A DNA stretch of 5,912 nt from Olsenella sp. (GTDB taxonomy: Bacteria > Actinomycetota > Coriobacteriia > Coriobacteriales > Atopobiaceae), in contig SUUD01000135.1 of the NCBI GenBank assembly GCA_015062715.1, positions 1-5,912 on the forward strand, in the 5' to 3' direction. A program made the position numbers and the translations under genes. How positions within the stretch are numbered: the first letter of the stretch is position 1; every line of letters begins with the position of its first letter. A model generated the notes under the pieces. That model saw nothing but the letters and a program-made list of their open reading frames with translations, was not told the origin of the DNA and did not search any database. Below are positions 1-5,912 of the stretch, in pieces.

Positions 1-422
1 CGCGAGAAGGCGACCATGACGACGATGACGCCGCCCAGGACGGTGGCGATTCGGTTCCTGTCGCGCCATGCCCACCCGGCTGCCCCATAGACGCTCATGG
101 CGCTCTGGCTGTGGCCGCTGGGGAAGGAGTAGCCGGTGGCGCCGGGGAGGGCCGCCTCGCTGGGGACGATCCGCGCGTCGCGCACCCAGGGACGAGGCAC
201 GCAGGCGATGCACTTGACGAGGTTGTTCGCGAGGGTGCCCATCGAGAAGCTCAGCAGCACGAACAGGCCGCGGCGCTTGTCGAGGCACCAGTAGATGACG
301 AGCGGGATGGCGACCATGACGGCGCCGACGAGCACGTTCGAGAACACGAGGAAGATCTGCTCGGCAAGCGGGCCGGCCGCCTCGCGCAGCTCCTGTAGGA
401 TGAGCAGGTAGTCGATGTCCAT
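1..422 (-). CDS. PAP2-family membrane phosphatase (partial, C-terminus beyond left edge)
   Basis: Likely an integral-membrane phosphatase of the PAP2 (type 2 phosphatidic acid phosphatase) superfamily. Such enzymes remove phosphate from lipid or isoprenoid phosphates by a histidine-based mechanism; the substrate cannot be read here. Visible are the first motif K-x6-RP (K70, R77, P78), the second motif PSGH (101-104, with H104 the expected catalytic acid), and the first two residues (S140, R141) of the third motif, SRxxxGxH, where the window ends. Hydrophobic stretches at about 22-45, 52-68 and 126-140 fit membrane helices, and the YWC-x-DKRRG segment (44-52) is common in bacterial PAP2 proteins. 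The ATG at 422-420 is chosen because AAGGGAG (435-429) lies 6 bases upstream. About 140 residues are present. The gene lies 93 bases downstream of the CPBP-like gene on the same strand, so co-transcription is possible. Family assignment is firm; the specific role is unknown. Confidence 0.88.
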   Translation of the reverse strand, partial: MDIDYLLILQELREAAGPLAEQIFLVFSNVLVGAVMVAIPLVIYWCLDKRRGLFVLLSFSMGTLANNLVKCIACVPRPWVRDARIVPSEAALPGATGYSFPSGHSQSAMSVYGAAGWAWRDRNRIATVLGGVIVVMVAFS

Positions 423-456
423 GTCACTCTCCCTTACGCTGTCCGTTTTCAGAAGC

Positions 457-462
457 AGTATA
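457..462 (-). promoter_or_regulatory. Possible -10 box (TATACT) ahead of the PAP2 gene
   Basis: On the minus strand TATACT matches the -10 consensus at five of six positions and would start a transcript near 450, giving a leader of about 28 bases to the ATG at 422. No recognisable -35 lies 16-18 bases upstream; that stretch is C-rich, the complement of the G-rich tract at 472-497. The gene could instead be read through from the CPBP-like gene, since I see no terminator hairpin between them. Weak evidence. Confidence 0.25.
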
Positions 463-471
463 GGTCAGCAA

Positions 472-497
472 GGGGGCGAGGGGAGTTTGGGTGTGGG
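472..497 (+). other. Canonical G-quadruplex motif in the gap upstream of the PAP2 gene
   Basis: The plus strand reads G5-CGA-G4-AGTTT-G3-TGT-G3, which satisfies the standard pattern of four runs of at least three G separated by loops of 1-7 bases (loops 3, 5, 3). It lies in the 93-base gap between the CPBP-like stop codon and the PAP2 start, just upstream of the possible TATACT box, and is on the template strand for both leftward genes. The pattern is seen directly; that it folds or regulates anything is inference, and G-runs are frequent in GC-rich DNA. Confidence 0.45.
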
Positions 498-515
498 CGC
501 GGAGTGGCTGGCGCA

Positions 516-1070
516 TCAACCGAGGTGCGCGCCGCGAGCCTCCGGGGCCCCATCACCCATGAACGGTCCGAGCTGTGGCTCCTCCAGCCGCATCAGCCTG
601 CGCACGGCCTGAATCGCCTTGGGCAGGTAGAGCAGCCCACCAAGGAAGATTCCCCTGAACATGACCTCCTCGTTTATGCCGACGAACAGGCAGAGGACGG
701 TGATGTAGGCGAGGATCGCGTTGAGGGTGTCGCCGTCGAGGGCGTCGAGCTGGGCGTCGGACAGCGTCCCTGCGTTCGAGATGACGGAGATGACGCCGAG
801 GAGTACCTGCAGGACGATGAGGTAGCCCATGAAGCGCCAGGCATGCCCCACCGCCTTGAGGCTGGGCCGCAGCCAGCGGGCCCCGCCAAGGGCGATGAAG
901 ACGACCAGGGTCAGGACGCTCCTCAGGCAGATGCCTAAGAGATTCCTGTCGACCCCGAGACGTGCGCTGGCGATGGGGGAGACGAGCTTCGCGAAGTAGT
1001 ACATGGCCATGACGGCGACGATGGAGACGACCATTTTCGTCGTTGCCGCCCTTTTCGCGGACTGCTCCAT
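516..1070 (-). CDS. CPBP/Abi-type intramembrane protease-like protein, C-terminally short
   Basis: A 184-residue membrane protein with four likely helices at about 13-34, 43-63, 79-100 and 115-131. Right after the fourth helix comes E134-E135-V-M-F-R139-G, the EExxxR(G) first motif of CPBP/Abi (CAAX-protease and bacteriocin-processing) proteins, where the glutamates act in catalysis. Family members normally continue with further helices carrying FxxxH and a last H/N motif. Here the chain ends 45 residues after R139 in a polar tail. The only later histidine (H182, in GAHLG at the very end) is at a plausible distance for motif 2 but lacks the phenylalanine four residues earlier. The protein may therefore be inactive, a remnant, or a divergent form. 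The ATG at 1070 is preferred over an in-frame ATG at 1205: the added 45 residues are hydrophilic and unconvincing, and they would start upstream of the apparent promoter at 1114-1142. The ribosome site (AAGAGA) is weak. Substrate unknown. Confidence 0.6.
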   Translation of the reverse strand: MEQSAKRAATTKMVVSIVAVMAMYYFAKLVSPIASARLGVDRNLLGICLRSVLTLVVFIALGGARWLRPSLKAVGHAWRFMGYLIVLQVLLGVISVISNAGTLSDAQLDALDGDTLNAILAYITVLCLFVGINEEVMFRGIFLGGLLYLPKAIQAVRRLMRLEEPQLGPFMGDGAPEARGAHLG

Positions 1071-1113
1071 GTGGGTCTCTTGTTCCGCGTCGGCTCGGGT
1101 AATCCACTCGGGA

Positions 1114-1142
1114 ATTATCTCAGATTGGGGATGGCCAGACGA
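1114..1142 (-). promoter_or_regulatory. Extended -10 promoter for the CPBP-like gene
   Basis: On the minus strand TGA-GATAAT (1122-1114) forms an extended -10 element, TGN followed by a box matching TATAAT at five of six positions. A poor -35 candidate (TCGTCT, 1142-1137) sits 17 bases upstream. Transcription would start near 1107, leaving a leader of about 37 bases before the ATG at 1070. It faces away from the addB promoter in the same intergenic region. Confidence 0.42.
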
Positions 1143-1145
1143 CCA

Positions 1146-1166
1146 GGGGGGGACCAAGGGGGCGGG
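1146..1166 (+). other. G-quadruplex motif in the divergent promoter region
   Basis: The plus strand reads G7-ACCAA-G5-C-G3. Splitting the G7 run as GGG-G-GGG gives four G-runs with loops of 1, 5 and 1 bases. It lies between the leftward CPBP-like promoter (1114-1142) and the rightward -10 box at 1225-1230. It is noncoding under the start sites chosen for both flanking genes. The sequence pattern is direct observation; folding or regulatory effect is inference. Confidence 0.4.
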
Positions 1167-1201
1167 CGTGCGGTGCCGATCGCCAACCTGCCACACCCGT
1201 C

Positions 1202-1230
1202 GCATTTCCGTCCGCCAGGCTTCCTATAAT
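1202..1230 (+). promoter_or_regulatory. Promoter of the addB-addA operon (perfect TATAAT)
   Basis: A perfect -10 consensus TATAAT occupies 1225-1230. The -35 position at 17-base spacing (1202-1207, GCATTT) is a poor match, so activation by another factor or a weak basal promoter is possible. The predicted start near 1237 gives a leader of about 33 bases containing the purine-rich ribosome site before the ATG at 1270. This supports 1270 over any start further upstream in the open frame. Confidence 0.55.
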
Positions 1231-1269
1231 CGATGTGAGAGACCGGCGAGAGGGCGGGAGCACAGACAC

Positions 1270-4104
1270 ATGGCAAAGGACTTGCGTGGCATCATCGGCC
1301 AGCTGGGCGACTATGACGTCGTCCTCGCGCAGAGCTACGCGCAGGCAAAGGAGATAAACCTCGCTGCCGCCCGTCTGGGGCGGGGCGCCTTCGGGACGAT
1401 CGCCACGACCTTCTGGTCGTGGGTCGAGGGGCTCTGGGAGCGCTGTGGGGACGGGCGTCAGATTGCCTCCGACGTGCAGGTATCCGTTGTTCTCTCACGC
1501 GTTCTGTCGTCACACGAAGGCACGCTCCAGAACCGTCCCGGCCTTGCTGTCGCGGTCCTGCGCATCATGCAGCGCGCTGCAGGCCTCGACGCCTTTGAGC
1601 GTGCCGTCACCAGCGATGCCGCCCGCCCGAACGACCTCCTTCCTGCAGAGCGCGAGCTGCTCGACTGCATTGCCGTCGTTCGCGACGAGCTCTCCTGGAT
1701 AGGCCTCGTGGAGCAAGGCGTGGCCGTTGCCTGGCTGGCCGACCATGCCGTCTTGGACGAGGGCGACGGCCCGTTGCGCGTGGGAATCATCTCTGATGCG
1801 CCGCTGCACCCCCTCGAGGCACGGTTCTTCGACGCCTGCCGCAGGCGTGGCGCCTTGAGCCTCACGCGCCTCTCGCTTACGGGCGAGCGACTCGAGGCTC
1901 TCGCGCCGGCTCACCTGGTGCCGGCGCCGGCCACCACCTTGCTACGTTTTGCCTTCCCGGCCGGCGCGTACGCCACGGGGCAGCTTGTGATCGATATGCT
2001 CGAAGACCTGCTGCCTGCGGGCTCAGCGGTCGTGTCTTGCGCGGACCCAGTGGGCCTCTACGGCAGCGTCGCGGCAGAGCTCGCTCGTCGCGATGTGCGC
2101 GTGGCCTTGCGAGGCCGTGTGGCCTGGGGCCGCACGGCCCTGGGACGCGCCTGGCTCTCGCTTTACCAGTGTCTCACCTTCGAGTACCTGCCCTGGGATC
2201 GCTCGGCGCTTGCCGACGTCCTCGCCTCGCCGCTCATGCGCATCGACGATGCGGGCGTCTGGGGCTGGGATGCCAGCGTGCGTGGCGACCGCCTGCTCGA
2301 ACGCGACGCGGTGATAGGTCAGCTCCGTGAGGGCAATCGCATCTTCAGACTGCTCTACGACCTCGTCGCTGCACCTTCGCTCGATACCTTCGCCCTTGTT
2401 GAGGAGGCGCTCGTCACGGGCTCGGGGCTCGTGCCCTCCGAACTGTCCGAGGAGCTCGATGCCCTTGGCATCCTGCGCGAGCTCTACCACGTGGCGCATC
2501 GCCTGGGCATCGCGCCGGCAGACATGGGCGGCGTCTTTGTGCCCTTGCTCGAGCGTGCGAGCATCTCGGTGCGTCGGGCCAACTTCGCGCGCGCCGTGGG
2601 CCTGTTGCCACAGGTCACCATCTGCACACAGCCTCAAGCCGCCCAGACGATGCCCGGCGGCTGCGCCTCGATGGTGGTGCTCGATCTCGACTCCGACTCC
2701 TACCCGGCCGCCCGCAAGGATGACGCGCTCTCCATCCTGCTTGCCAAGCTGGGGGTAGAGGAGGGTGAGGCCTTCCTCGACGCCCGTCGTCGCGACTTCG
2801 CCGCCCTCGTTGCCGCGCCAACGGCCAACCTCGTGCTCGGTCGCTGCCTCAACGATGCCTCGGCAGAGCCGCGCTACCACTGTGCGCTGCTCGAGGAGTT
2901 CATCGACCTCTATCGGGACGATCCCACTCGTGTGGATGACATCGACAACGACTATGCCCTGCCCACTGCCCTCCAGCAGGGCATGTACGCCATGGGCGAG
3001 GAGGACCTCGTTGCCGACGTTCGCCCCGGTGCCCGCGTGCCGCTCGTCGCATCGGGGGAGTCGCTTTCTGGCGCGGCAAAGGTTCAGCTGGTTTCCAACA
3101 GACGGGCAGAGGTAGATCCCGACGCCCCGCTCGTGCTCTCGCCTGCCCAGATCGAGGCCTACCTCTCGTGCCCGCACAAGTGGTTTGCCACCCGTCGCAT
3201 GGGCGCATCGGGGCTTGACGAGGGGCTGGGCTTCCGCGAGATGGGCAGCTTCCGTCACGACATCCTCCAGGAGTTCTACCAGCGCTTCTCGCGACAGGGC
3301 TATTACAAGGTTTCGAAGGAGAACCTCGAGATTGCTGAGGCGACCTACCACGACGCCTTCAGGCTGACGCTCGAGAGGCACCTTTCCGGCGAGGCCTCCG
3401 CCCGTGCACCCTTCCTCATTGGCACGACCGAGGAGCGCCTCGTCGAACTCATCGACAACGAGCTCTGGCGTTGGCTTTGGAAGGATGCCCAGACGCTCGA
3501 GACCTACACCGGTGCGGATGGTCGGCACAGGCGCTTTGTACCAACCGCATTCGAGTTGGAGATCTCTGACGCACAGGGACAGCCCGTCCCCTATGCGGGG
3601 GCGCTTCTCAGGGGCCGCATCGACCGCATCGACGTCGACCGCACGACAAGGCGCGCCGTGGTGTTTGACTACAAGGGCTCGGTGGGCTCGGCGTACGACC
3701 TCGTCCTCGATAAGGAGGGCTTGCCAAACCTCACCAAGCACCTCCAGGCCCTTATCTATGCCCATGTCATCGAGCGCGAGCCGGCTCTCAGGACGCAGCT
3801 GGGCATCGAACCCTGTGGCGACCTGCCCGCGGTGGTAGGCGCCTTGTACCTCTCGTATCGCAGGGGTAACACCATCCGTGGTGCCTACGTTTCCGAGGAG
3901 ATCCCGCAGGAGGCACTTCCCACCCTCGTGGGGAAGGAGGCTGGCCTTTCCTCCGCCAGCTTTGCCAAGGTGCTCGAGAACCTCGAGAAGCTGGTTGCCA
4001 CGAACGTCGTCGAACCTATACGTGCGGGTGAGACCAGTCCTAACCCCAGCTCTGGCGAGGCATGCCGCTTCTGTCCGGTCGCGGGCTGCCCCAGGAGGCG
4101 ATAG
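1270..4104 (+). CDS. addB: AddB-type subunit of helicase-nuclease (PD-(D/E)XK nuclease, Fe-S cluster)
   Basis: A 944-residue AddB-like subunit of the AddAB complex, which resects double-strand DNA ends and prepares them for RecA. The N-terminus (DYDVVLAQSYAQA, about 14-26, then TTFWSWVEGLW) looks like a helicase-derived fold, but no GxxGxGKT/S loop is present. The middle part (about 224-325) resembles the AddB segment in which a strand plus DP (C257-A-D-P260) is followed by a helix, and then by LASPL at 318-322. VVLDLDSDSYP (469-479) resembles the degenerate GLNEGxxP motif. The C-terminal nuclease holds H663 (MGSFRHDIL), D785 (GRIDRID), D800-Y-K802 and Q826-x3-Y830. C634 (YLSCPHKW) plus C932, C935 and C940 match the four-cysteine iron-sulfur arrangement that staples AddB nuclease domains. 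The start is supported by GGGAG at 1256-1260 and the promoter just upstream. At 944 residues it is shorter than the roughly 1,150-residue Bacillus protein. It overlaps nothing and is followed after two bases by the AddA-like gene. Calling it AddB and not AdnA rests on the missing ATP site. Confidence 0.82.
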   Translation: MAKDLRGIIGQLGDYDVVLAQSYAQAKEINLAAARLGRGAFGTIATTFWSWVEGLWERCGDGRQIASDVQVSVVLSRVLSSHEGTLQNRPGLAVAVLRIMQRAAGLDAFERAVTSDAARPNDLLPAERELLDCIAVVRDELSWIGLVEQGVAVAWLADHAVLDEGDGPLRVGIISDAPLHPLEARFFDACRRRGALSLTRLSLTGERLEALAPAHLVPAPATTLLRFAFPAGAYATGQLVIDMLEDLLPAGSAVVSCADPVGLYGSVAAELARRDVRVALRGRVAWGRTALGRAWLSLYQCLTFEYLPWDRSALADVLASPLMRIDDAGVWGWDASVRGDRLLERDAVIGQLREGNRIFRLLYDLVAAPSLDTFALVEEALVTGSGLVPSELSEELDALGILRELYHVAHRLGIAPADMGGVFVPLLERASISVRRANFARAVGLLPQVTICTQPQAAQTMPGGCASMVVLDLDSDSYPAARKDDALSILLAKLGVEEGEAFLDARRRDFAALVAAPTANLVLGRCLNDASAEPRYHCALLEEFIDLYRDDPTRVDDIDNDYALPTALQQGMYAMGEEDLVADVRPGARVPLVASGESLSGAAKVQLVSNRRAEVDPDAPLVLSPAQIEAYLSCPHKWFATRRMGASGLDEGLGFREMGSFRHDILQEFYQRFSRQGYYKVSKENLEIAEATYHDAFRLTLERHLSGEASARAPFLIGTTEERLVELIDNELWRWLWKDAQTLETYTGADGRHRRFVPTAFELEISDAQGQPVPYAGALLRGRIDRIDVDRTTRRAVVFDYKGSVGSAYDLVLDKEGLPNLTKHLQALIYAHVIEREPALRTQLGIEPCGDLPAVVGALYLSYRRGNTIRGAYVSEEIPQEALPTLVGKEAGLSSASFAKVLENLEKLVATNVVEPIRAGETSPNPSSGEACRFCPVAGCPRRR
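4093..4098 (+). promoter_or_regulatory. Ribosome binding site of addA inside the end of addB
   Basis: AGGAGG, a perfect Shine-Dalgarno core, is formed by two of the last three arginine codons of addB and lies 8 bases before the addA ATG at 4107. With the addB stop at 4102-4104 only two bases from that ATG, the arrangement points to coupled translation of the two subunits. It also fixes the addA start. Confidence 0.8.
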
Positions 4105-4106
4105 CC

Positions 4107-5912
4107 ATGCCGCTCAATCCCAACCAGGCGCGCTGCGCCACCACCTTTGGCCGTCCCATTGCCGTCATGGCTGGCGCTGGCTCGGGCAAGACCTTCACCC
4201 TCAAGGAACGCATCGCCAACGCCATCCAGGGCGACCCCGCCGCCGGCGTGGACCCCGTCATCACGGGCATCGACCAGGTGCTGGCCATTACCTTCACCGA
4301 GAAGGCGGCGCTCGAGCTCAAGAGCCGCATCAAGCAGACGCTGCGCCAGCGCGGCCTGCCCGGCCAGGCCATGCTCGTCGACGATGCGTGGATCTCGACC
4401 ATCCACGGCATGTGCTCACGCATCCTGCGCGAGAACGCGTTGGCCCTGGGCATCGACCCGGCCTTTGCCATCCTCACCGAGCAGGACCGCACGACTCGCC
4501 TTACCGCCGCCTGTGAGCAGGTGCTCTGCAACGACGTCGACGTCGCGCCCGATGTGGCGGTGCTCTTTGCCGAGTATCCGCGCGACGTCCTGCTGGAGAT
4601 GATCTCGCAGCTCATCGATTGCGCCGTCAAGAGCCCGGAGGAGTTCGATTCCATCCTGGGGGCGCCCTTCGAGGGGCAGTCCGTGTTCAACGTCGAGATC
4701 AGCGGCCCGCTCGACGTCCTCGAGATGCGCCTCTACACTGCCCATGTGCTCCTCCCTCCGCTCCTGCGCGTTGCCAGGCGTACCTACGAGCGCTTCGTGG
4801 CCAAGAAGGTGGCAGACGGCTACTTCGACAATAACGACCTGCTCATTCAGGCAGCGCACGCCTTGCGCGACCCCGGCATCCATGCCCGCTACAAGGACCG
4901 CTTTGGCCTCGTCATGGTCGACGAGTTCCAGGACACCGACGCCATGCAGCTCGAGATCATCCGCGCCCTCTCCGGTGAGCGGGGCGAGCGGCTGTGCGTG
5001 GTGGGCGATCCTCAGCAGTCCATCTATCGCTTCCGTGGGGCCGACCTCTCGGTGTGCGCGGGGCACCTCGCCCAGATACGAGAGACAACCGGCAACTCGA
5101 GCGACATCATCAAGCTTGCCGAGAACTACCGCAGCCATAAGGCGGTGCTCGACTTCGTCGACGTGGCGTTTGGACCCGAGGTCCCCGAGGGCACGCCGAC
5201 GAACGATCCCTATCCCGTTCCCAACTACTACCAGCGGCTCCTTGCGGCTCGCGATGAGTCTCGAGTTAGGGAGTCCCGTAGGCTCAAGGCTGGAGAGGGC
5301 CCGCGCATCGTGGTCCAGGAGGTGCAGCACCGCAGCGGTGGTACCCAGGCAGCTCGTGAGATGGGTGCGGCCCTCGTGGCGCGCCGCTTCCGTGACGTGC
5401 GTGACGCCAGCGGCCGCTCGTGGGGAGACATGGTCATCCTTCTGGGTTCCATGACGCATGCAAACGATTACGCCCGCGCCCTTGATGACCAGGGCATTCC
5501 CTGGGCCATTACCGGTGGCTCCGTGTTCAGAAGCAAGTCGGACGCCCTGCTCATGATTGACCTCGCTCGCGTCTTGGCCGACCCCCAGGATTCGGAGGCC
5601 CTGTACGCCCTGCTCGCATCCGACCTGTTTGGGCTCACCGAGGCCGACCTGCTCGCCCTTGGCGTGGCGCGCGGGCCCCGCCGCTTCACTGCGGAAGACG
5701 GCAGCGATGTCTCCGTTCCCCGCGGGTTCTGCCGGGCATTCTGCGAGCTGCTTGTCGACGGCTCGCTTCCCACCAGCTCGCAAGGGTCCCTTGCGGCAAG
5801 TGTTGGTGCGGGCACCCGTGCCGACGTGGCGCTTCGTGTCCTGCGTCGCGCCCTGTCACGCGTGGGCCGTGACGCCCCCTCGAGCATCATGGAGGGGGTC
5901 CTCGTCGATTCT
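4107..5912 (+). CDS. addA: AddA-type UvrD/RecB-family helicase-nuclease subunit (partial, runs off right edge)
   Basis: The first 602 codons of a superfamily 1A (UvrD/RecB/AddA) helicase, open without a stop to the window end. Motifs in order: Q-motif LNPNQ (3-7); Walker A GAGSGKT (23-29); motif Ia ITFTEKAALELKSRI (61-75); motif Ib WISTIHGMCSRIL (95-107); Walker B VDEFQDTD (271-278); motif III VVGDPQQSIYRFRGAD (298-313); motif IV AENYRSHKAVLDFV (338-351); and WGDMVILLGS followed by GIPW and TGGSVF (439-474), as at the start of the second helicase half of AddA/RecB. All ATP-binding residues look intact, so this should be the motor of the complex, translocating along DNA in the cytoplasm. The C-terminal nuclease and late motifs V/VI lie outside. 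The 164 residues between motif Ib and Walker B are fewer than I would expect for AddA or RecB, suggesting a compact 1B region. RecB or AdnB are alternative names; pairing with an AddB-like partner favours AddA. Confidence 0.85.
   Translation, partial: MPLNPNQARCATTFGRPIAVMAGAGSGKTFTLKERIANAIQGDPAAGVDPVITGIDQVLAITFTEKAALELKSRIKQTLRQRGLPGQAMLVDDAWISTIHGMCSRILRENALALGIDPAFAILTEQDRTTRLTAACEQVLCNDVDVAPDVAVLFAEYPRDVLLEMISQLIDCAVKSPEEFDSILGAPFEGQSVFNVEISGPLDVLEMRLYTAHVLLPPLLRVARRTYERFVAKKVADGYFDNNDLLIQAAHALRDPGIHARYKDRFGLVMVDEFQDTDAMQLEIIRALSGERGERLCVVGDPQQSIYRFRGADLSVCAGHLAQIRETTGNSSDIIKLAENYRSHKAVLDFVDVAFGPEVPEGTPTNDPYPVPNYYQRLLAARDESRVRESRRLKAGEGPRIVVQEVQHRSGGTQAAREMGAALVARRFRDVRDASGRSWGDMVILLGSMTHANDYARALDDQGIPWAITGGSVFRSKSDALLMIDLARVLADPQDSEALYALLASDLFGLTEADLLALGVARGPRRFTAEDGSDVSVPRGFCRAFCELLVDGSLPTSSQGSLAASVGAGTRADVALRVLRRALSRVGRDAPSSIMEGVLVDS

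Noticed and set aside
423..515. Possible frameshifted remainder of the CPBP protein in the gap before the PAP2 gene
   Set aside because: I read the other minus-strand frame through the gap and found only proline- and arginine-rich sequence, with no hydrophobic helix, FxxxH or terminal H/N motif.
1071..1205. Longer start (ATG at 1205) for the CPBP-like gene
   Set aside because: The 45 extra residues are hydrophilic and proline-rich, and the start would lie upstream of the extended -10 promoter at 1114-1122.
1003..1269. In-frame upstream extension of the addB reading frame by 89 codons
   Set aside because: It overlaps the CPBP-like gene on the other strand, precedes the TATAAT box at 1225-1230, has no ribosome site, and encodes cysteine- and arginine-rich sequence unlike an AddB N-terminus.
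1832..1846. Short hairpin CGCCTG-CCG-CAGGCG inside addB
   Set aside because: It has a six-base stem in coding sequence with no following T-run, so it is not a terminator.
1920..1931. Perfect 12-base palindrome GCCGGCGCCGGC inside addB
   Set aside because: It falls in ordinary codons for alternating proline and alanine in GC-rich DNA and has no partner copy or regulatory context.
2023..3765. Long open frame of 580 codons antisense to addB
   Set aside because: It is opposite a well-supported gene with clear motifs, has no recognisable domain, and is the expected by-product of GC-rich third codon positions.
1800..4970. Many CTCGAG hexamers through addB and addA
   Set aside because: They are in-frame Leu-Glu codon pairs using preferred CTC and GAG codons, so codon bias explains them without a recognition-site role.
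4416..5783. Open frame of 455 codons antisense to addA
   Set aside because: It is opposite the helicase motifs, its composition is shadow-like, and it shows no domain or ribosome site of note.

Overview
The window looks like chromosomal DNA from a high-GC Gram-positive bacterium. Codons prefer G or C at the third position, and long antisense reading frames arise as a by-product. My best guess is an actinobacterium of the Coriobacteriia (Olsenella/Atopobium/Collinsella-like). This rests on composition plus an addB-addA gene pair where many other actinobacteria carry adnAB, so it is an inference and not a demonstrated assignment.

Layout. Positions 1-422 (minus strand, running off the left edge) encode the N-terminal 140 residues of a membrane PAP2-type phosphatase with intact first and second signature motifs. 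After a 93-base gap, 516-1070 (minus) encodes a small membrane protein with the EExxxR motif of CPBP/Abi intramembrane proteases. It stops about 45 residues after that motif and seems to lack the rest of the active site. A 199-base divergent intergenic region (1071-1269) holds a leftward extended -10 promoter, a G-rich tract with quadruplex-forming pattern, and a rightward perfect TATAAT box. To the right, 1270-4104 (plus) encodes an AddB-type nuclease subunit. Two bases later, 4107 to the right edge encodes the first 602 residues of an AddA-type UvrD/RecB-family helicase.

How the genes work together. addB and addA form a tight, translationally coupled operon for the two subunits of a helicase-nuclease that resects double-strand breaks and prepares DNA for RecA. 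The AddA part contains a full set of N-terminal helicase motifs. The AddB part shows no ATP-binding loop but keeps a PD-(D/E)XK nuclease site and the four cysteines of a 4Fe-4S cluster. The two leftward genes are probable envelope/membrane functions unrelated to repair.

I found no RNA genes, mobile elements, CRISPR arrays or convincing terminators. I see no clear evidence of a wholly new system. The items most worth checking are the shortened CPBP protein, the two quadruplex motifs (one in each intergenic gap, both on the plus strand), and the compact AddA/AddB architecture.
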